Assembly (NCBI RefSeq): GCF_003201815.1
Contig: NZ_QJKB01000003.1
Span: 522,155-586,154 of the forward strand
DNA length: 64,000 nt
Reading direction: 5' to 3'
Origin: Undibacterium pigrum
GTDB lineage: Bacteria; Pseudomonadota; Gammaproteobacteria; Burkholderiales; Burkholderiaceae_D
Under the pieces are notes generated by a model, which was given only the letters and a program-made list of their open reading frames with translations, was not told where the DNA came from and did no database searches. The position numbers were made by a program, and so were the translations under genes. Positions 17,298 to 26,680 of the stretch are shown here, in pieces (positions within the stretch are counted from its first letter, which is position 1; each line of letters opens with the position of its first letter).

Positions 17298-19739
17298 ATG
17301 ACACCTTATAAAAAAAGCAAGCCGGCGATGGCTTTGGCAGCAACATCTACACATCATAAGCAGCGCCTGTGTGTCCTCTTGCTGGGCACACTTTTTACTG
17401 AAACCATCTGGGTAAATCCAGTATTGGCGCAGACCGTTGCCAATCCGGCAAAACCTGCGGTCAGCACGACAAGCAATGCAGAAAAACCGGCTGCGGCCAA
17501 GCCTGCGCCTGTTACTCCAATTACTCCAGCAAAGTCAGAGAACAAGCCAGAAAATAAATCTGAGGATAAGTCAAACAGCAAGCCGGATGCCAAACCAGCA
17601 TCGCCGCCAGAAGCTGAAGCACCAACAGTTACCGTCACAGCCGAACGCCCCAGTAATCGTATCGACCGTCAGGTCTACGATGTCAAATCCGATGTCAGCA
17701 GCACCAATGGCTCAGCCGCTGATGCCCTGAACAATGTGCCCTCGGTCAATGTAGACCCGGATGGCACGGTCAGCCTGCGTGGCAGCACCAAGGTGCAAAT
17801 CCTTATCGATGGCAAGCCATCTGCGATGCTGCAGGGTGACAACCGCGCAGCCACGCTGGCGGCCATGCCTGCGAATGATATTGAATCGGTCGAAGTCATC
17901 AATAATCCAGGTGCGCAATTTGGCAATGAGGCAGGTGGCGGCCCCATCATCAACCTGGTCATGCGGCGCACGCGTCAGCCGGGTGGTTTTGGCGTCATCA
18001 ATGCCAATGGCGGTTCTGCCGGTCGCTACAACACGGCACTCTCTGGCAGTTATCATGAAGGCGCATGGGGCATACAGGGTGGTGTCAACTTCCGCCATGA
18101 TGGCCGTAATTCTGTGGGTGAAGCCGTGCGTGACCGTCTCGACGGTTTCAGCACGACACCGCATAACACCCAGACTTCCAGCGCAAAAGGCTTGAACAAC
18201 TCCTCTGGCCTGAACGCTGCGCTGACGTATAACCTGGGTGCAAAAGATACCCTGGGTGCCAATTTTGCCTACAATGCGCGCAACAATGACCAGCAGTCGG
18301 AAGACCACTACCAGTCTTACAATGTGGACCGTAGCCTGTTCAGTGATTATGTACGTACCAGCCAGCGTAAAGGCGACAGCACCAGCTATAGCTGGGGTGC
18401 ACGCCTTGATCACAAGGGTGACATCAGCGGCGAAAATCTGAAACTGGATTTGCGGGTGTCTTCCTCCGAGAATGAAAGTGTCAGCAATTATGCGAATGTA
18501 TATGCAGTCAAGCCCGCCTTTATCTCTGACAGGTATAACCTGCAAGACAGTAACAGTAATGTAAGACTGGTCGATTTTACTGGTGACTATGAGCGCCCGC
18601 ATGATGATGGCCTCATCAAGCTGGGTTATAAAATCGCTGATAATAAAAGTGAATTTGATACCGCTTATTTCGATATCAACCCTGTCACCAATAGCCAGAC
18701 CGTAAATGCCAGCAGGACCAATCGCTACAGCCTGGATGAAGGCAATCTGGCCCTATATGGTTCTTACCAGATGCGCATCAATGAGCAATGGGGTGTGCTG
18801 GCAGGCTTGCGCACAGAATACACGCATATCGATATACGACAACTGAGCGCCAATGTCGGTGCGAAAAACCATTACCTCAGCTATATACCCAGCTTTTTTG
18901 CGAGCTACAAACTTTCCGACGATACCACCCTGCGCCTGAGTTATGCCCACCGCATACGCCGCGCAGGTGCTGCTGAACTCAACCCTTTCATCAGCTATCG
19001 TGATGACCTGAATGCGTCCAGCGGCAATCCCAAACTGAAACCCACCCAGACCGATTCTCTGGAGCTGGGCTATGAAACCCGCGTTGCCAAGCTGGATGTG
19101 AATGTCAGGGCCTACTACCGTCAGGAGAGTGATTCCATCGTGTATCGCCGCTCTTTCATCAAGAATGGCGTAGTACAAACCGTGTCAGACAATTGCAACA
19201 TCGTGCAGACCACGCCAGACTGCGGCATCTTGCTGACCACGCCAGAGAATGGCGGCAGCAGCCATACCAGCGGGCTGGAATTCACCCTCAGTGGCAAGGT
19301 AACGCCCAAGTTTTCTATCAACACCAGTGGCAATCTCTTGTTTGGTGAGCAAACCTATATCAACACAGCCGGGCAAGAAGTACACAGGCCTTCAACTTCC
19401 CTGAGCGTGCGCGGCAGGTTCAATTATCAGCTCAGTGATGATGATCACCTGCAACTGAGCCTCAATAGCCAGGGCCGCACCGTATCCGGCGAGGGTTATC
19501 GCCAGCCCAATTCCACGGCCAATTTCAGCTATCGCCACAACATCACCAAGAGCCTGAACCTGGTAGTGAATGTGACGGATATCTTCAATTCCAACAAGAC
19601 AGAAACCCAGGTCGATACTGATATCCTGAAAGAAAGAAGCATACGCCGCTATGATGGCCGCCTGATCTACGTCGGCTTTTCTTACCGCTTTGGTGGTGTG
19701 ACACCGGGTGGCGGCAATCCCCGCCCACCGCGTGGGTGA
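17298..19739 (+). CDS. TonB-dependent receptor with proline/lysine-rich N-terminal linker
   Basis: The protein has 813 residues. A basic N-terminus and hydrophobic segment (CVLLLGTLFTETIW) end in a signal cleavage near VLAQT (about residue 45). An unusual stretch of about 60 residues rich in Ala, Pro, Lys, Glu and Ser follows, then PTVTVTAERPSNRIDRQVYDV, a short plug with VSLRGSTKVQILIDGKPS and ESVEVINNPGAQFGNEAGGG, and a barrel of the OMP beta-barrel family type ending in GFSYRFGG plus a Gly/Pro-rich tail. The substrate is unknown. The divergent receptor and the downstream two-component system are its neighbours. Confidence 0.85.
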   Translation: MTPYKKSKPAMALAATSTHHKQRLCVLLLGTLFTETIWVNPVLAQTVANPAKPAVSTTSNAEKPAAAKPAPVTPITPAKSENKPENKSEDKSNSKPDAKPASPPEAEAPTVTVTAERPSNRIDRQVYDVKSDVSSTNGSAADALNNVPSVNVDPDGTVSLRGSTKVQILIDGKPSAMLQGDNRAATLAAMPANDIESVEVINNPGAQFGNEAGGGPIINLVMRRTRQPGGFGVINANGGSAGRYNTALSGSYHEGAWGIQGGVNFRHDGRNSVGEAVRDRLDGFSTTPHNTQTSSAKGLNNSSGLNAALTYNLGAKDTLGANFAYNARNNDQQSEDHYQSYNVDRSLFSDYVRTSQRKGDSTSYSWGARLDHKGDISGENLKLDLRVSSSENESVSNYANVYAVKPAFISDRYNLQDSNSNVRLVDFTGDYERPHDDGLIKLGYKIADNKSEFDTAYFDINPVTNSQTVNASRTNRYSLDEGNLALYGSYQMRINEQWGVLAGLRTEYTHIDIRQLSANVGAKNHYLSYIPSFFASYKLSDDTTLRLSYAHRIRRAGAAELNPFISYRDDLNASSGNPKLKPTQTDSLELGYETRVAKLDVNVRAYYRQESDSIVYRRSFIKNGVVQTVSDNCNIVQTTPDCGILLTTPENGGSSHTSGLEFTLSGKVTPKFSINTSGNLLFGEQTYINTAGQEVHRPSTSLSVRGRFNYQLSDDDHLQLSLNSQGRTVSGEGYRQPNSTANFSYRHNITKSLNLVVNVTDIFNSNKTETQVDTDILKERSIRRYDGRLIYVGFSYRFGGVTPGGGNPRPPRG

Positions 19740-19874
19740 GACGAATATTGCAGGGAATGTGACAAATAAAGTCACAGCTTTAGTTTTTCCCTGCGTCTTC
19801 TCGCAAGCAAAGCCCGGTTTTGGGGTAAAGTGATGCCAGTGCTGTACCTGCCTTCAGGCAGAGTCGGCAAGAAT

Positions 19875-19888
19875 TTGACATAGATCAA
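19875..19888. promoter_or_regulatory. FNR/Anr-type box upstream of the two-component operon
   Basis: TTGAC-ATAG-ATCAA matches the FNR/Anr consensus TTGAT-N4-ATCAA with one difference. It lies about 130 bases before the response-regulator start, in a 278-base intergenic region without a gene. This suggests oxygen-dependent control of the downstream operon. Confidence 0.5.
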
Positions 19889-20017
19889 GTAAATGTTTGC
19901 CTGATGGCGGCATCTTAAGCTGGCTGGTAGCGCATCTGTTTCTGTAGTGACAATGTCGCATGGGCAGCCTTTGATGCCGTTCAGGTCATTGCCATTACAA
20001 CGAGACAAACCATCATC

Positions 20018-20737
20018 ATGCGTATTTTGCTAGCAGAAGACGATAGCGTCCTGGCTGACGGCCTCACCCGTTCGCTGCGGCAATCCGGTTATGCCACGGA
20101 TTGCGTCAACGACGGCGAGGCAGCCGATACCGCCCTGACTACCCAGGACTTTGATTTACTGATACTCGACCTCGGCTTGCCCAAGCTCAGCGGCCCGGAA
20201 GTCTTGCGTCGCCTGCGCGCGCGCAATTCACGCCTGCCGGTGCTGATACTGACGGCGGCAGATTCGGTAGAGCAAAGAGTCAAGGGGCTGGACCTGGGGG
20301 CGGATGATTACATGGCCAAACCCTTTGCCCTGTCTGAACTGGAGGCGCGTGTGCGTGCCCTGACGCGCCGTGGTGCCGGTGGCGGGCCTACTGTCATCAA
20401 GCACGGGCCGCTGACCTATGACCAGGTCGGGCGCATTGCCTATATCCATGAACAGATGCTGGATTTGTCGGCGCGTGAACTGGGCTTGCTGGAAGTGCTG
20501 CTGCAACGCACCGGGCGGCTGGTGTCCAAGGAACAATTGGTCGACCACCTCTGCGAATGGGGTGAAGAAGTCAGCAATAATGCCATCGAAGTCTATGTAC
20601 ACCGCCTGCGCAAGAAAATAGAAATTGATGGGGTACGCATCGCCACCGTGCGCGGCCTGGGTTATTGCCTGGAAAAATTCTTTGTTCCTGCGTCTCCGTC
20701 CGGCGCTGTCCCGACAGTAACAACTGAACAAAAATGA
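20018..20737 (+). CDS. OmpR/PhoB-family response regulator
   Basis: The protein has 239 residues. The receiver domain (1-~115) has acidic D8/D9 in AEDDS, the phosphoacceptor D51 in LLILDLGLP, and T/K positions in LTAAD and MAKPF. The C-terminal winged helix (~130-225) has LSARELGLLEVLLQ and VYVHRLRKKI. A short tail (PASPSGAVPTVTTEQK) follows. The kinase gene starts inside its stop with a 4-base overlap. The closest type is the TctD/QseB group. The likely target is the symporter downstream. Confidence 0.92.
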   Translation: MRILLAEDDSVLADGLTRSLRQSGYATDCVNDGEAADTALTTQDFDLLILDLGLPKLSGPEVLRRLRARNSRLPVLILTAADSVEQRVKGLDLGADDYMAKPFALSELEARVRALTRRGAGGGPTVIKHGPLTYDQVGRIAYIHEQMLDLSARELGLLEVLLQRTGRLVSKEQLVDHLCEWGEEVSNNAIEVYVHRLRKKIEIDGVRIATVRGLGYCLEKFFVPASPSGAVPTVTTEQK

Positions 20738-22278
20738 GTGTCCCGCCAGGCAGTGCCGACAGCGACGCAGTAGCGCCTGACAGCACGGCAGGCAAGCAGC
20801 CGGAAGAAAAAATCCAGCGTTCATTGTTTGGCGAAATCCTTGACTGGATGCTGGCCCCGCTGCTGTTGTTATGGCCCATGAGTATCGCCATCACTTATCT
20901 GGTGGCAAAGTCCATCGCCAACCAGCCCTTTGACCGGGCGCTGGAAGACAATGTGCTGGTGCTGTCACAGCAAGTCAAGGAAATTGACGGGCAGACCATT
21001 ACCCAGCTCAGCAATCCGGCGCGCGATATTTTACGTGCCGATGATCTCGACAATATCTATTTCCAGATCAAGGGCCTCAAAGGCGAAGTGGTCGATGGTG
21101 ACCGCGATTTGCCCGCCCCGGCAGAAGAAGACAAACCACCCGCAGGCAGCGTGCAATTCAGGAATGCTGTCTTGCGCGGCATAGACATACGCATAGCCTA
21201 TAGTTATATCGACCTCAACAAGACGGGCAAGCGCGGTCCTGGTATAGACACACGCAAAGACCCCCACCTGGCACTGGTGCAAGTGGCAGAAACCCTGGAA
21301 AAACGCAGCCTGCTGGCCAATGAAATCATCAAGGGCGTGATACTGCCGCAATTCATCATCCTGCCGATTGCCCTGGCCCTGGTTTGGTTTGCACTGAGCC
21401 GTGGCTTGTCGCCGCTGGCAGAATTGCAGCAAAGGATAAGAGCGCGCAGGCCGGATGATCTCAGCCCCATAGACTCGCGCCATGTGCCGGAAGAAATCAC
21501 GCCGCTGGTCAAATCACTCAATGAAATGCTGGAGCGGCTGGCGCAAACCATCGCCATCCAGAAACGCTTTATTGCCGATGCCGCCCACCAGATGAAGACG
21601 CCGCTGGCGGGCATGCGCATGCAATCTGAGCTGGCCCTGCGCCAGACTGACCAGCATGAGATACATCAATCCCTGACACAGCTGGCCACCAGCTCCGAGG
21701 CTGCCACCCGACTGGTGAATCAGTTACTGACACTGGCGCGCGCAGAAAACCTGGCCCCCACCAACCAGCCACGCGAGCAAATCGATCTCAATATCCTGGC
21801 ACGCAACGTCGTCCAGGACTGGATACAGGCTTCGTTTGCAAAAAAGATAGACCTGGGTTTTGAGCAGGACAGAAATGCGGTACTCATCTTTGGTAGCCCG
21901 CTGATGCTGCGTGAAATGCTCAGTAACCTCATCGACAATGCCTTGCGCTACACCCCGCAAGAACATAGCGTGACCGTGCGTGTACGCATAGACCATGATG
22001 AGGCACTGGCGATACTGGAAGTTGAAGATAACGGCCCCGGCATACCGCAGACTGAAAGAGAACGCGTGTTTGAACGCTTTTACCGCATCCTGGGCAGCAA
22101 TGTGCAAGGCAGTGGCCTGGGCCTGGCTATCGTACGCGAAATCGCCAGCCAGCATGATGCGCGCATACAGATACTGGATAATCCGCAGCCACAAGACCCT
22201 GCTTATCCCGGCTGCCTGTTCCGTATTTCTTTCCAGCTGAATCCCTATGATGAAGTAGCCATGGAAGGCTTGTCATGA
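20734..22278 (+). CDS. TctE-type sensor histidine kinase
   Basis: The protein has 514 residues. Transmembrane segments lie near 40-58 and 201-221, flanking a periplasmic 2CSK_N-type sensor domain (~65-195). A short linker/HAMP-like region follows, then the phosphoacceptor H285 in ADAAHQMKTPL, the N box DNALRYTP, the D box DNGPGIP and the G box GSGLGLAIVREI. It belongs to the group that senses tricarboxylates or other small organic acids. Translation is coupled to the genes on both sides (4-base overlaps), which ties it to the DUF4212/symporter pair. Confidence 0.9.
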   Translation: MSVPPGSADSDAVAPDSTAGKQPEEKIQRSLFGEILDWMLAPLLLLWPMSIAITYLVAKSIANQPFDRALEDNVLVLSQQVKEIDGQTITQLSNPARDILRADDLDNIYFQIKGLKGEVVDGDRDLPAPAEEDKPPAGSVQFRNAVLRGIDIRIAYSYIDLNKTGKRGPGIDTRKDPHLALVQVAETLEKRSLLANEIIKGVILPQFIILPIALALVWFALSRGLSPLAELQQRIRARRPDDLSPIDSRHVPEEITPLVKSLNEMLERLAQTIAIQKRFIADAAHQMKTPLAGMRMQSELALRQTDQHEIHQSLTQLATSSEAATRLVNQLLTLARAENLAPTNQPREQIDLNILARNVVQDWIQASFAKKIDLGFEQDRNAVLIFGSPLMLREMLSNLIDNALRYTPQEHSVTVRVRIDHDEALAILEVEDNGPGIPQTERERVFERFYRILGSNVQGSGLGLAIVREIASQHDARIQILDNPQPQDPAYPGCLFRISFQLNPYDEVAMEGLS

Positions 22279-22541
22279 GCAATAAAGCAGACAATACGGC
22301 TGGCGTCAGCAAGCACTACTGGCGTCATACCAGAAGGCTGACCACGGCCTTGCTGGCGTGCTGGGGCGCATTATGCTTTGGCGTATTATTTTTTGCGCGT
22401 GAATTATCGGCACTGACTTTCTTTGGCTGGCCTTTTTCCTTTTACATGGCAGCACAGGGCTTGACGCTGAGTTTTGTCATGATACTGGCTATCTATTCCC
22501 TGGCTATGCACTGGATAGGCCGCAAGCAAACAGGACATTGA
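22275..22541 (+). CDS. DUF4212 small membrane subunit of a sodium/solute symporter
   Basis: The protein has 88 residues with two transmembrane segments (about 25-46 and 53-75) and the DUF4212 pattern HYWRHTRRLT, FFGWPFSFYMAAQG and MHWIGRKQ. Proteins of this family are nearly always encoded just before an SSS-family transporter of the VC_2705 type, as here (4 bases apart). They are regarded as its small subunit. It overlaps the kinase stop by 4 bases. Confidence 0.88.
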   Translation: MSNKADNTAGVSKHYWRHTRRLTTALLACWGALCFGVLFFARELSALTFFGWPFSFYMAAQGLTLSFVMILAIYSLAMHWIGRKQTGH

Positions 22542-22545
22542 TCAC

Positions 22546-24582
22546 ATGCCACAAAAACGCTTCACCCAGAAACTGACGCTGTACTATTTGTGGTACACCC
22601 TGCTGTTTTTTATTTTCCTGATCAGCCTTGCGATACTGGAAAAAGAAGGCGTGCCGCGTGCCTGGATAGGTTATCTCTTCATGTTCGCCACCATCGTGCT
22701 GTATGCAGGCATAGGCGTGGTCAGCCGCACATCCGACATCAGTGAATATTATGTCGCCGGGCGACGTGTGCCTGCCGTCTTCAATGGCATGGCCACCGCT
22801 GCCGACTGGATGTCCGCCGCCAGCTTTTTAAGCCTGGCTGGTGGCCTGTATCTGCAGGGGTTTGATGGCCTGGCCTACATCATAGGATGGACTGGCGGCT
22901 TTTGCCTGGTGGCGATGCTGATAGCGCCCTATCTGCGCAAGTTTGGGCAATACACCATTCCTGATTTTCTTGGTGCGCGCTTTGCTGGCACACCTGAAAA
23001 TAATATGGTCAGGATCATCGCCGTGTTTGCTACCGTCTTCATCTCCTTCATTTACGTGGTGGCACAAATCTATGGTGTGGGCCTGATCACTTCGCGCTTT
23101 ACCGGCGTGGATTTTTCGGTTGGTATTTTCCTGGGCCTGGCCAGCATCCTGGTGTGTTCTTTCCTTGGCGGCATGCGCGCCGTTACCTGGACCCAGGTGG
23201 CGCAATACATCATCATCATCATCGCGTTTTTGATACCTGTGGCCTGGCTGTCGGTCAAGCATACCAATAACCCGGTTGCCCCATTGTCATATGGTGCCGT
23301 GCTGCCTGAACTGGTCAACAAGGAAAAGAGCTTCCAGGCAGACCCAAGGGAACAGGAAGTGCGCGCCATCTACCGCCAGCGCGCTGATGAGCTACAAAAG
23401 AAAATACAGCAACTGCCGCTTTCATGGGAAGAAGGCCGGCTGGAATTGCAGCACAAGCTTGATGAATTAAAGTCTGGCAATGCCTCGCTGCTGGAAATCA
23501 AGGCTGCCGGACGGGTGCTGGCCAACTATCCCAAGTCACCCCAGGAAGCGCAAAACCGCTGGGGTGATATCCGCAATAATTATCTGAACAAGGCGCAACC
23601 CGGCTTTTCCAAATACACGCCTTATGCCGCAAAAGACAAGAATGAGTCCGACAACAAGCGCAATAACTTCATGGCGCTGGTGCTATGCCTGATGATGGGC
23701 ACAGCCGCCCTGCCCCATGTGCTGGTGCGCTACTACACCACACCCACCGTCAAGGAAAGCCGCGACTCGGTATTCTGGTCGCTGTTCTTTATCATGCTGT
23801 TGTACATCACCATCCCGGCGCTGGCCATCCTGGTCAAATACGATATCTACAATTCCCTGGTGGGCACTGAATTTGCAAAACTGCCCGCCTGGGTCACTTA
23901 CTGGGCCAATATAGACCGCATCAACCCGCTGGTGAACATTACCGACATCAACCATGACGGCATAGTACAACTGGCCGAGATCGTGCTTGATGGCGACATC
24001 GTCGTGCTGGCCACGCCAGAGATTGCCGGGCTGCCCTATGTTGTATCTGCCCTGGTCGCCGCCGGTGGCCTGGCCGCCGCCCTGTCCACCGCAGATGGCT
24101 TGCTGCTGACCATATCGAACTCACTGTCGCACGACATCTATTACAAAATCATAGACCCGCAAGCATCTACCCAAAAGCGCGTGACCATTTCCAAACTGCT
24201 CTTGCTGGTGGTGGCCCTCGTTGCCGCCTATGTGGCCTCGCTCAAACCTGCAGATATCCTGTCACTGGTGGGCGCGGCCTTTTCGGTCGCAGCATCTGCC
24301 CTGTTCCCTGCGCTGGTGCTGGGCATATTCTGGAAACGCGCCAACCGCCAGGGTGCCATCTGCGGCATGATCGCAGGCTTTATCATGTGCGTGTTCTACA
24401 TGCTCTACACCCACCCCCTGTTCGGTGGCAATCCCGCCAACCAGTGGTTCAACATCGCCCCTATATCCGCAGGCGTGTTTGGCGTACCGGCAGGTTTCAT
24501 CACCATGCTAATAGTCAGTTTTTTTACCCCAAAACCGGATCAAAAAACGCTGGAGCTGGTGGATTTTATACGGCAACCCTAA
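22546..24582 (+). CDS. Sodium:solute symporter, VC_2705-like subfamily (acetate/organic-anion type)
   Basis: The protein has 678 residues with about 13 membrane segments. It carries the SSS family features SEYYVAGRRVPAVFNGMATAADWMSAASFLS, DFLGARF and AALSTADGLLLTISNSLSHD. A hydrophilic, helix-rich insertion of about 120 residues (about 245-365) interrupts the membrane part. A loop near residues 467-478 (DINHDGIVQLAE) matches the EF-hand calcium loop pattern. The likely substrate is a short-chain carboxylate imported with sodium. Control by the upstream two-component system is inferred from the operon. Confidence 0.88.
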   Translation: MPQKRFTQKLTLYYLWYTLLFFIFLISLAILEKEGVPRAWIGYLFMFATIVLYAGIGVVSRTSDISEYYVAGRRVPAVFNGMATAADWMSAASFLSLAGGLYLQGFDGLAYIIGWTGGFCLVAMLIAPYLRKFGQYTIPDFLGARFAGTPENNMVRIIAVFATVFISFIYVVAQIYGVGLITSRFTGVDFSVGIFLGLASILVCSFLGGMRAVTWTQVAQYIIIIIAFLIPVAWLSVKHTNNPVAPLSYGAVLPELVNKEKSFQADPREQEVRAIYRQRADELQKKIQQLPLSWEEGRLELQHKLDELKSGNASLLEIKAAGRVLANYPKSPQEAQNRWGDIRNNYLNKAQPGFSKYTPYAAKDKNESDNKRNNFMALVLCLMMGTAALPHVLVRYYTTPTVKESRDSVFWSLFFIMLLYITIPALAILVKYDIYNSLVGTEFAKLPAWVTYWANIDRINPLVNITDINHDGIVQLAEIVLDGDIVVLATPEIAGLPYVVSALVAAGGLAAALSTADGLLLTISNSLSHDIYYKIIDPQASTQKRVTISKLLLLVVALVAAYVASLKPADILSLVGAAFSVAASALFPALVLGIFWKRANRQGAICGMIAGFIMCVFYMLYTHPLFGGNPANQWFNIAPISAGVFGVPAGFITMLIVSFFTPKPDQKTLELVDFIRQP

Positions 24583-24608
24583 AGAGTTATTGTAAGATCA
24601 AGCGCGAT

Positions 24609-25199
24609 TCAATCCAGCATTTGCAAGCTGCTGACCATGATGACAGGATCGCGGTCATCGACATTCGTGTAGGCATATGCATAGACATGGACGATGGCTT
24701 TTTTCTCGTAGGCGTATCGGGCGACTTTTTTGTAAAAGCCGTCCCATAAGCTTTTTTGAGCATGCACGCGATAAAAAGTCACAGGCGTTTTCTGCCATAG
24801 CGGGATTTTCTTTTCTTCATGCTCATCGGGGGCGAATATCAGAGTATTGCCAAACTCTTCTGATACTTCGGTGTGTATCTTACCCTTGATAGTTACCCGA
24901 CCAGAGAACAGATAAGTATGCTCAGGAACGTCACCAGGCTTGCTACAAAAATTGCTCAGCCTGAATGGCTTACCCAAAGTAAAAGATGCACTATCTTCCG
25001 GCGTGGGACAGCGACACAGGCTCTGGTCTTCTGCAGCGATCAATGGGGCAGTTTTTGTCCCTGTATTGTCACGCGTTTTAAATGCCAGCTCGGACGTAAA
25101 TACTGCAGGTATTACGCAAGATGAGGCAGCCTGACTATTTACCGCAAAGAGTGAAAAACCCAATAAAACTGAGAAATATTTAAGATTCATGGGAGACAT
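24609..25199 (-). CDS. Secreted hypothetical protein
   Basis: The protein has 196 residues. A signal peptide (LKYFSVLLGFSLFAVNSQAAS) precedes a mature part with four cysteines (SSCVIP, CRCPTP, NFCSKP) and strands such as TYLFSGRVTIKGKI and KKAIVHVYAYAYT. No membrane segment is seen after the signal peptide. I recognise no family. It is convergent with the symporter gene. The alternative ATG three codons on (25190) is equally possible. Confidence 0.6.
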   Translation of the reverse strand: MSPMNLKYFSVLLGFSLFAVNSQAASSCVIPAVFTSELAFKTRDNTGTKTAPLIAAEDQSLCRCPTPEDSASFTLGKPFRLSNFCSKPGDVPEHTYLFSGRVTIKGKIHTEVSEEFGNTLIFAPDEHEEKKIPLWQKTPVTFYRVHAQKSLWDGFYKKVARYAYEKKAIVHVYAYAYTNVDDRDPVIMVSSLQMLD

Positions 25200-25320
25200 T
25201 ACTGGTTATGTGTGCAGAGTCATTTTCAACAAAATTGTTGTGGTCCCGGTCCTGATAAAATTCTGAGCCTAACCAGGTTATTGCAATGCAGCCAGGCTAA
25301 CTCTCCTTCAGTTGCTTGCC

Positions 25321-25731
25321 CTATTTGCCGCGACCTGGCTCATATCCGTCGTATCGCGGCAAATCCGCATCCAGATCATCCCAGCTTGCTCTTGACGAGA
25401 CAAAGTTATGCGAAACTGGCCTTTCTGTGATCTCTGTATCCAGGATACCCAATCTCAGGCGTAACCTGTCCGGTGCCTGTTCATTGCTGCTGAAAATGGG
25501 AGACGCGCATACTTTGCAAAAATGCCGCTTTTTACCTGGAGCAGTTTCGTAATGATGAATGGATTCTTGCCCGGTTTTTATCAGCATGTCTTTGCTATTC
25601 ACAAATCCATTCGTCGCGTATGCAGTGCCGCTACTCTTTCTGCACTTTGAGCAGTGACAATGAATGATCGCGTCTATCGTGCCAAGCACTTTCAATGTTA
25701 CTGCGCCACAAAGGCAACTGCCCTGGTACAT
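25321..25731 (-). CDS. GFA/CENP-V-family zinc protein
   Basis: The protein has 136 residues with the family zinc motifs: GSCLCGAVTL (C-x-C), CHCSKCRKSSG and FCKVCASPI. It starts with an ATG well spaced after AAGGAAA. The family was named after glutathione-dependent formaldehyde-activating enzyme, but most members are probably carbon-sulfur-type enzymes of unknown substrate. It is a single gene in an AT-richer surrounding. Confidence 0.9.
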   Translation of the reverse strand: MYQGSCLCGAVTLKVLGTIDAIIHCHCSKCRKSSGTAYATNGFVNSKDMLIKTGQESIHHYETAPGKKRHFCKVCASPIFSSNEQAPDRLRLRLGILDTEITERPVSHNFVSSRASWDDLDADLPRYDGYEPGRGK

Positions 25732-25809
25732 ATATTTCCTTCTTTATTGCTGAAGATTTATTGATGAAACAGCCTGATATTTAAACCGGTGCTGATTTTA
25801 CTCTTGCTT

Positions 25810-26076
25810 TCAGGAGAATCGATCGTCAAATGCACTGTCAGGTTCCGACACCTGGTCCTCAGAATTGACCACCTTGACCGGAACGACTTTGGTTATGACA
25901 GGCGATCCTTCCATCAGGGTAGGCAATATCTTAGACATGACCCAGCCATGCGTCCGCAAATAAGTCTTGCCGTGAACGTTCATGCACCAAGGCAGAGCCT
26001 GATCACCCGTAGGTGTAAAAAAGCGAACCAGCTTGCCGCCGCGATACTGTTCAATGATGCAGTCGGTATTTTTCAT
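25810..26076 (-). CDS. Small hypothetical protein
   Basis: The protein has 88 residues with no signal peptide or membrane segment. The composition is normal for a folded protein (YRGGKLVRFFTPTGDQALPW, HGKTYLRTHGWVMSKILP), with an acidic tail. The family is unknown. It lies 23 bases after a minus-strand frame ending at 26100, so both may belong to one accessory cassette. Confidence 0.5.
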   Translation of the reverse strand: MKNTDCIIEQYRGGKLVRFFTPTGDQALPWCMNVHGKTYLRTHGWVMSKILPTLMEGSPVITKVVPVKVVNSEDQVSEPDSAFDDRFS

Positions 26077-26099
26077 TTAGCTTCTGTATATGGGCCATG

Positions 26100-26300
26100 T
26101 CAGGACTCGACCACGGAAGCTTTATTGCTGCGGCCGTGGCGCTGCACAAGAAAATACACTAAAACGGCTATCAGTACGAAGGCAATTTGAGTAACCGCTG
26201 TCACCAAACCGTGAGTTCTACGCTCAAGAAACGCTTCAACAGGCCAGAGCAATAACAGGGAGAAAAATGCCGAAACTTCGCTGAGAGATCTGGTTTCAGT
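26100..26300 (-). CDS. Possible small membrane protein or C-terminal gene remnant
   Basis: A minus-strand frame without an ATG encodes about 60 residues with two hydrophobic stretches (SAFFSLLLLWPVEAF and TQIAFVLIAVLVYFLV) and a basic end. It could start at a TTG or GTG, or be the remnant of a longer gene. It directly follows the small membrane gene ending at 26296. Confidence 0.3.
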   Translation of the reverse strand, partial: TETRSLSEVSAFFSLLLLWPVEAFLERRTHGLVTAVTQIAFVLIAVLVYFLVQRHGRSNKASVVES

Positions 26301-26493
26301 TCAGGAAGCGCCTTTTTCGCCAGAGCCATTTGGTGCAACGCATCGCAAGGATGGCTATCGCAATAATGATGAAGGACGCGATAGTATCCCGTATTGGCGA
26401 TGTGCCATAGCCGAGCATAATGATTGGCATGGCAAAGAAAAAGACCATAAGGAAAGCCGAGATCAGGGACAAAGTGCGCACGACAAAAGTCAT
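26296..26493 (-). CDS. Small two-TM membrane protein, hypothetical
   Basis: About 65 residues from ATG 26493, with two transmembrane segments (LSLISAFLMVFFFAMPIIML and TIASFIIIAIAILAM) and a strongly basic C-terminus (KWLWRKRRFLN). The frame is open further upstream to 26658, but that part reads as non-protein sequence. The function is unknown. Small membrane proteins of this kind recur through the accessory stretch. Confidence 0.4.
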   Translation of the reverse strand: MTFVVRTLSLISAFLMVFFFAMPIIMLGYGTSPIRDTIASFIIIAIAILAMRCTKWLWRKRRFLN

Positions 26494-26680
26494 GGAAGGG
26501 TCTAAATTGCTATCGAAAGACAGGCTTGCAGCATACCATCTCTGCCTGCTTCGACAATAATCCGGGAACCAGTCTTTGTGTTTGCAAAAGCATGATATTT
26601 GTACCAAAATGAGATTATGCGTACACTTTTTGGGGCCGCACTGCCAAGGATGGCACACTACTTATCAGAGGTTTTAAAGC

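Noticed and set aside
17712..18602. Long antisense frame of 296 codons inside the TonB receptor gene
   Set aside because: It lies wholly opposite a well-supported coding gene, and its translation has no recognisable domain.
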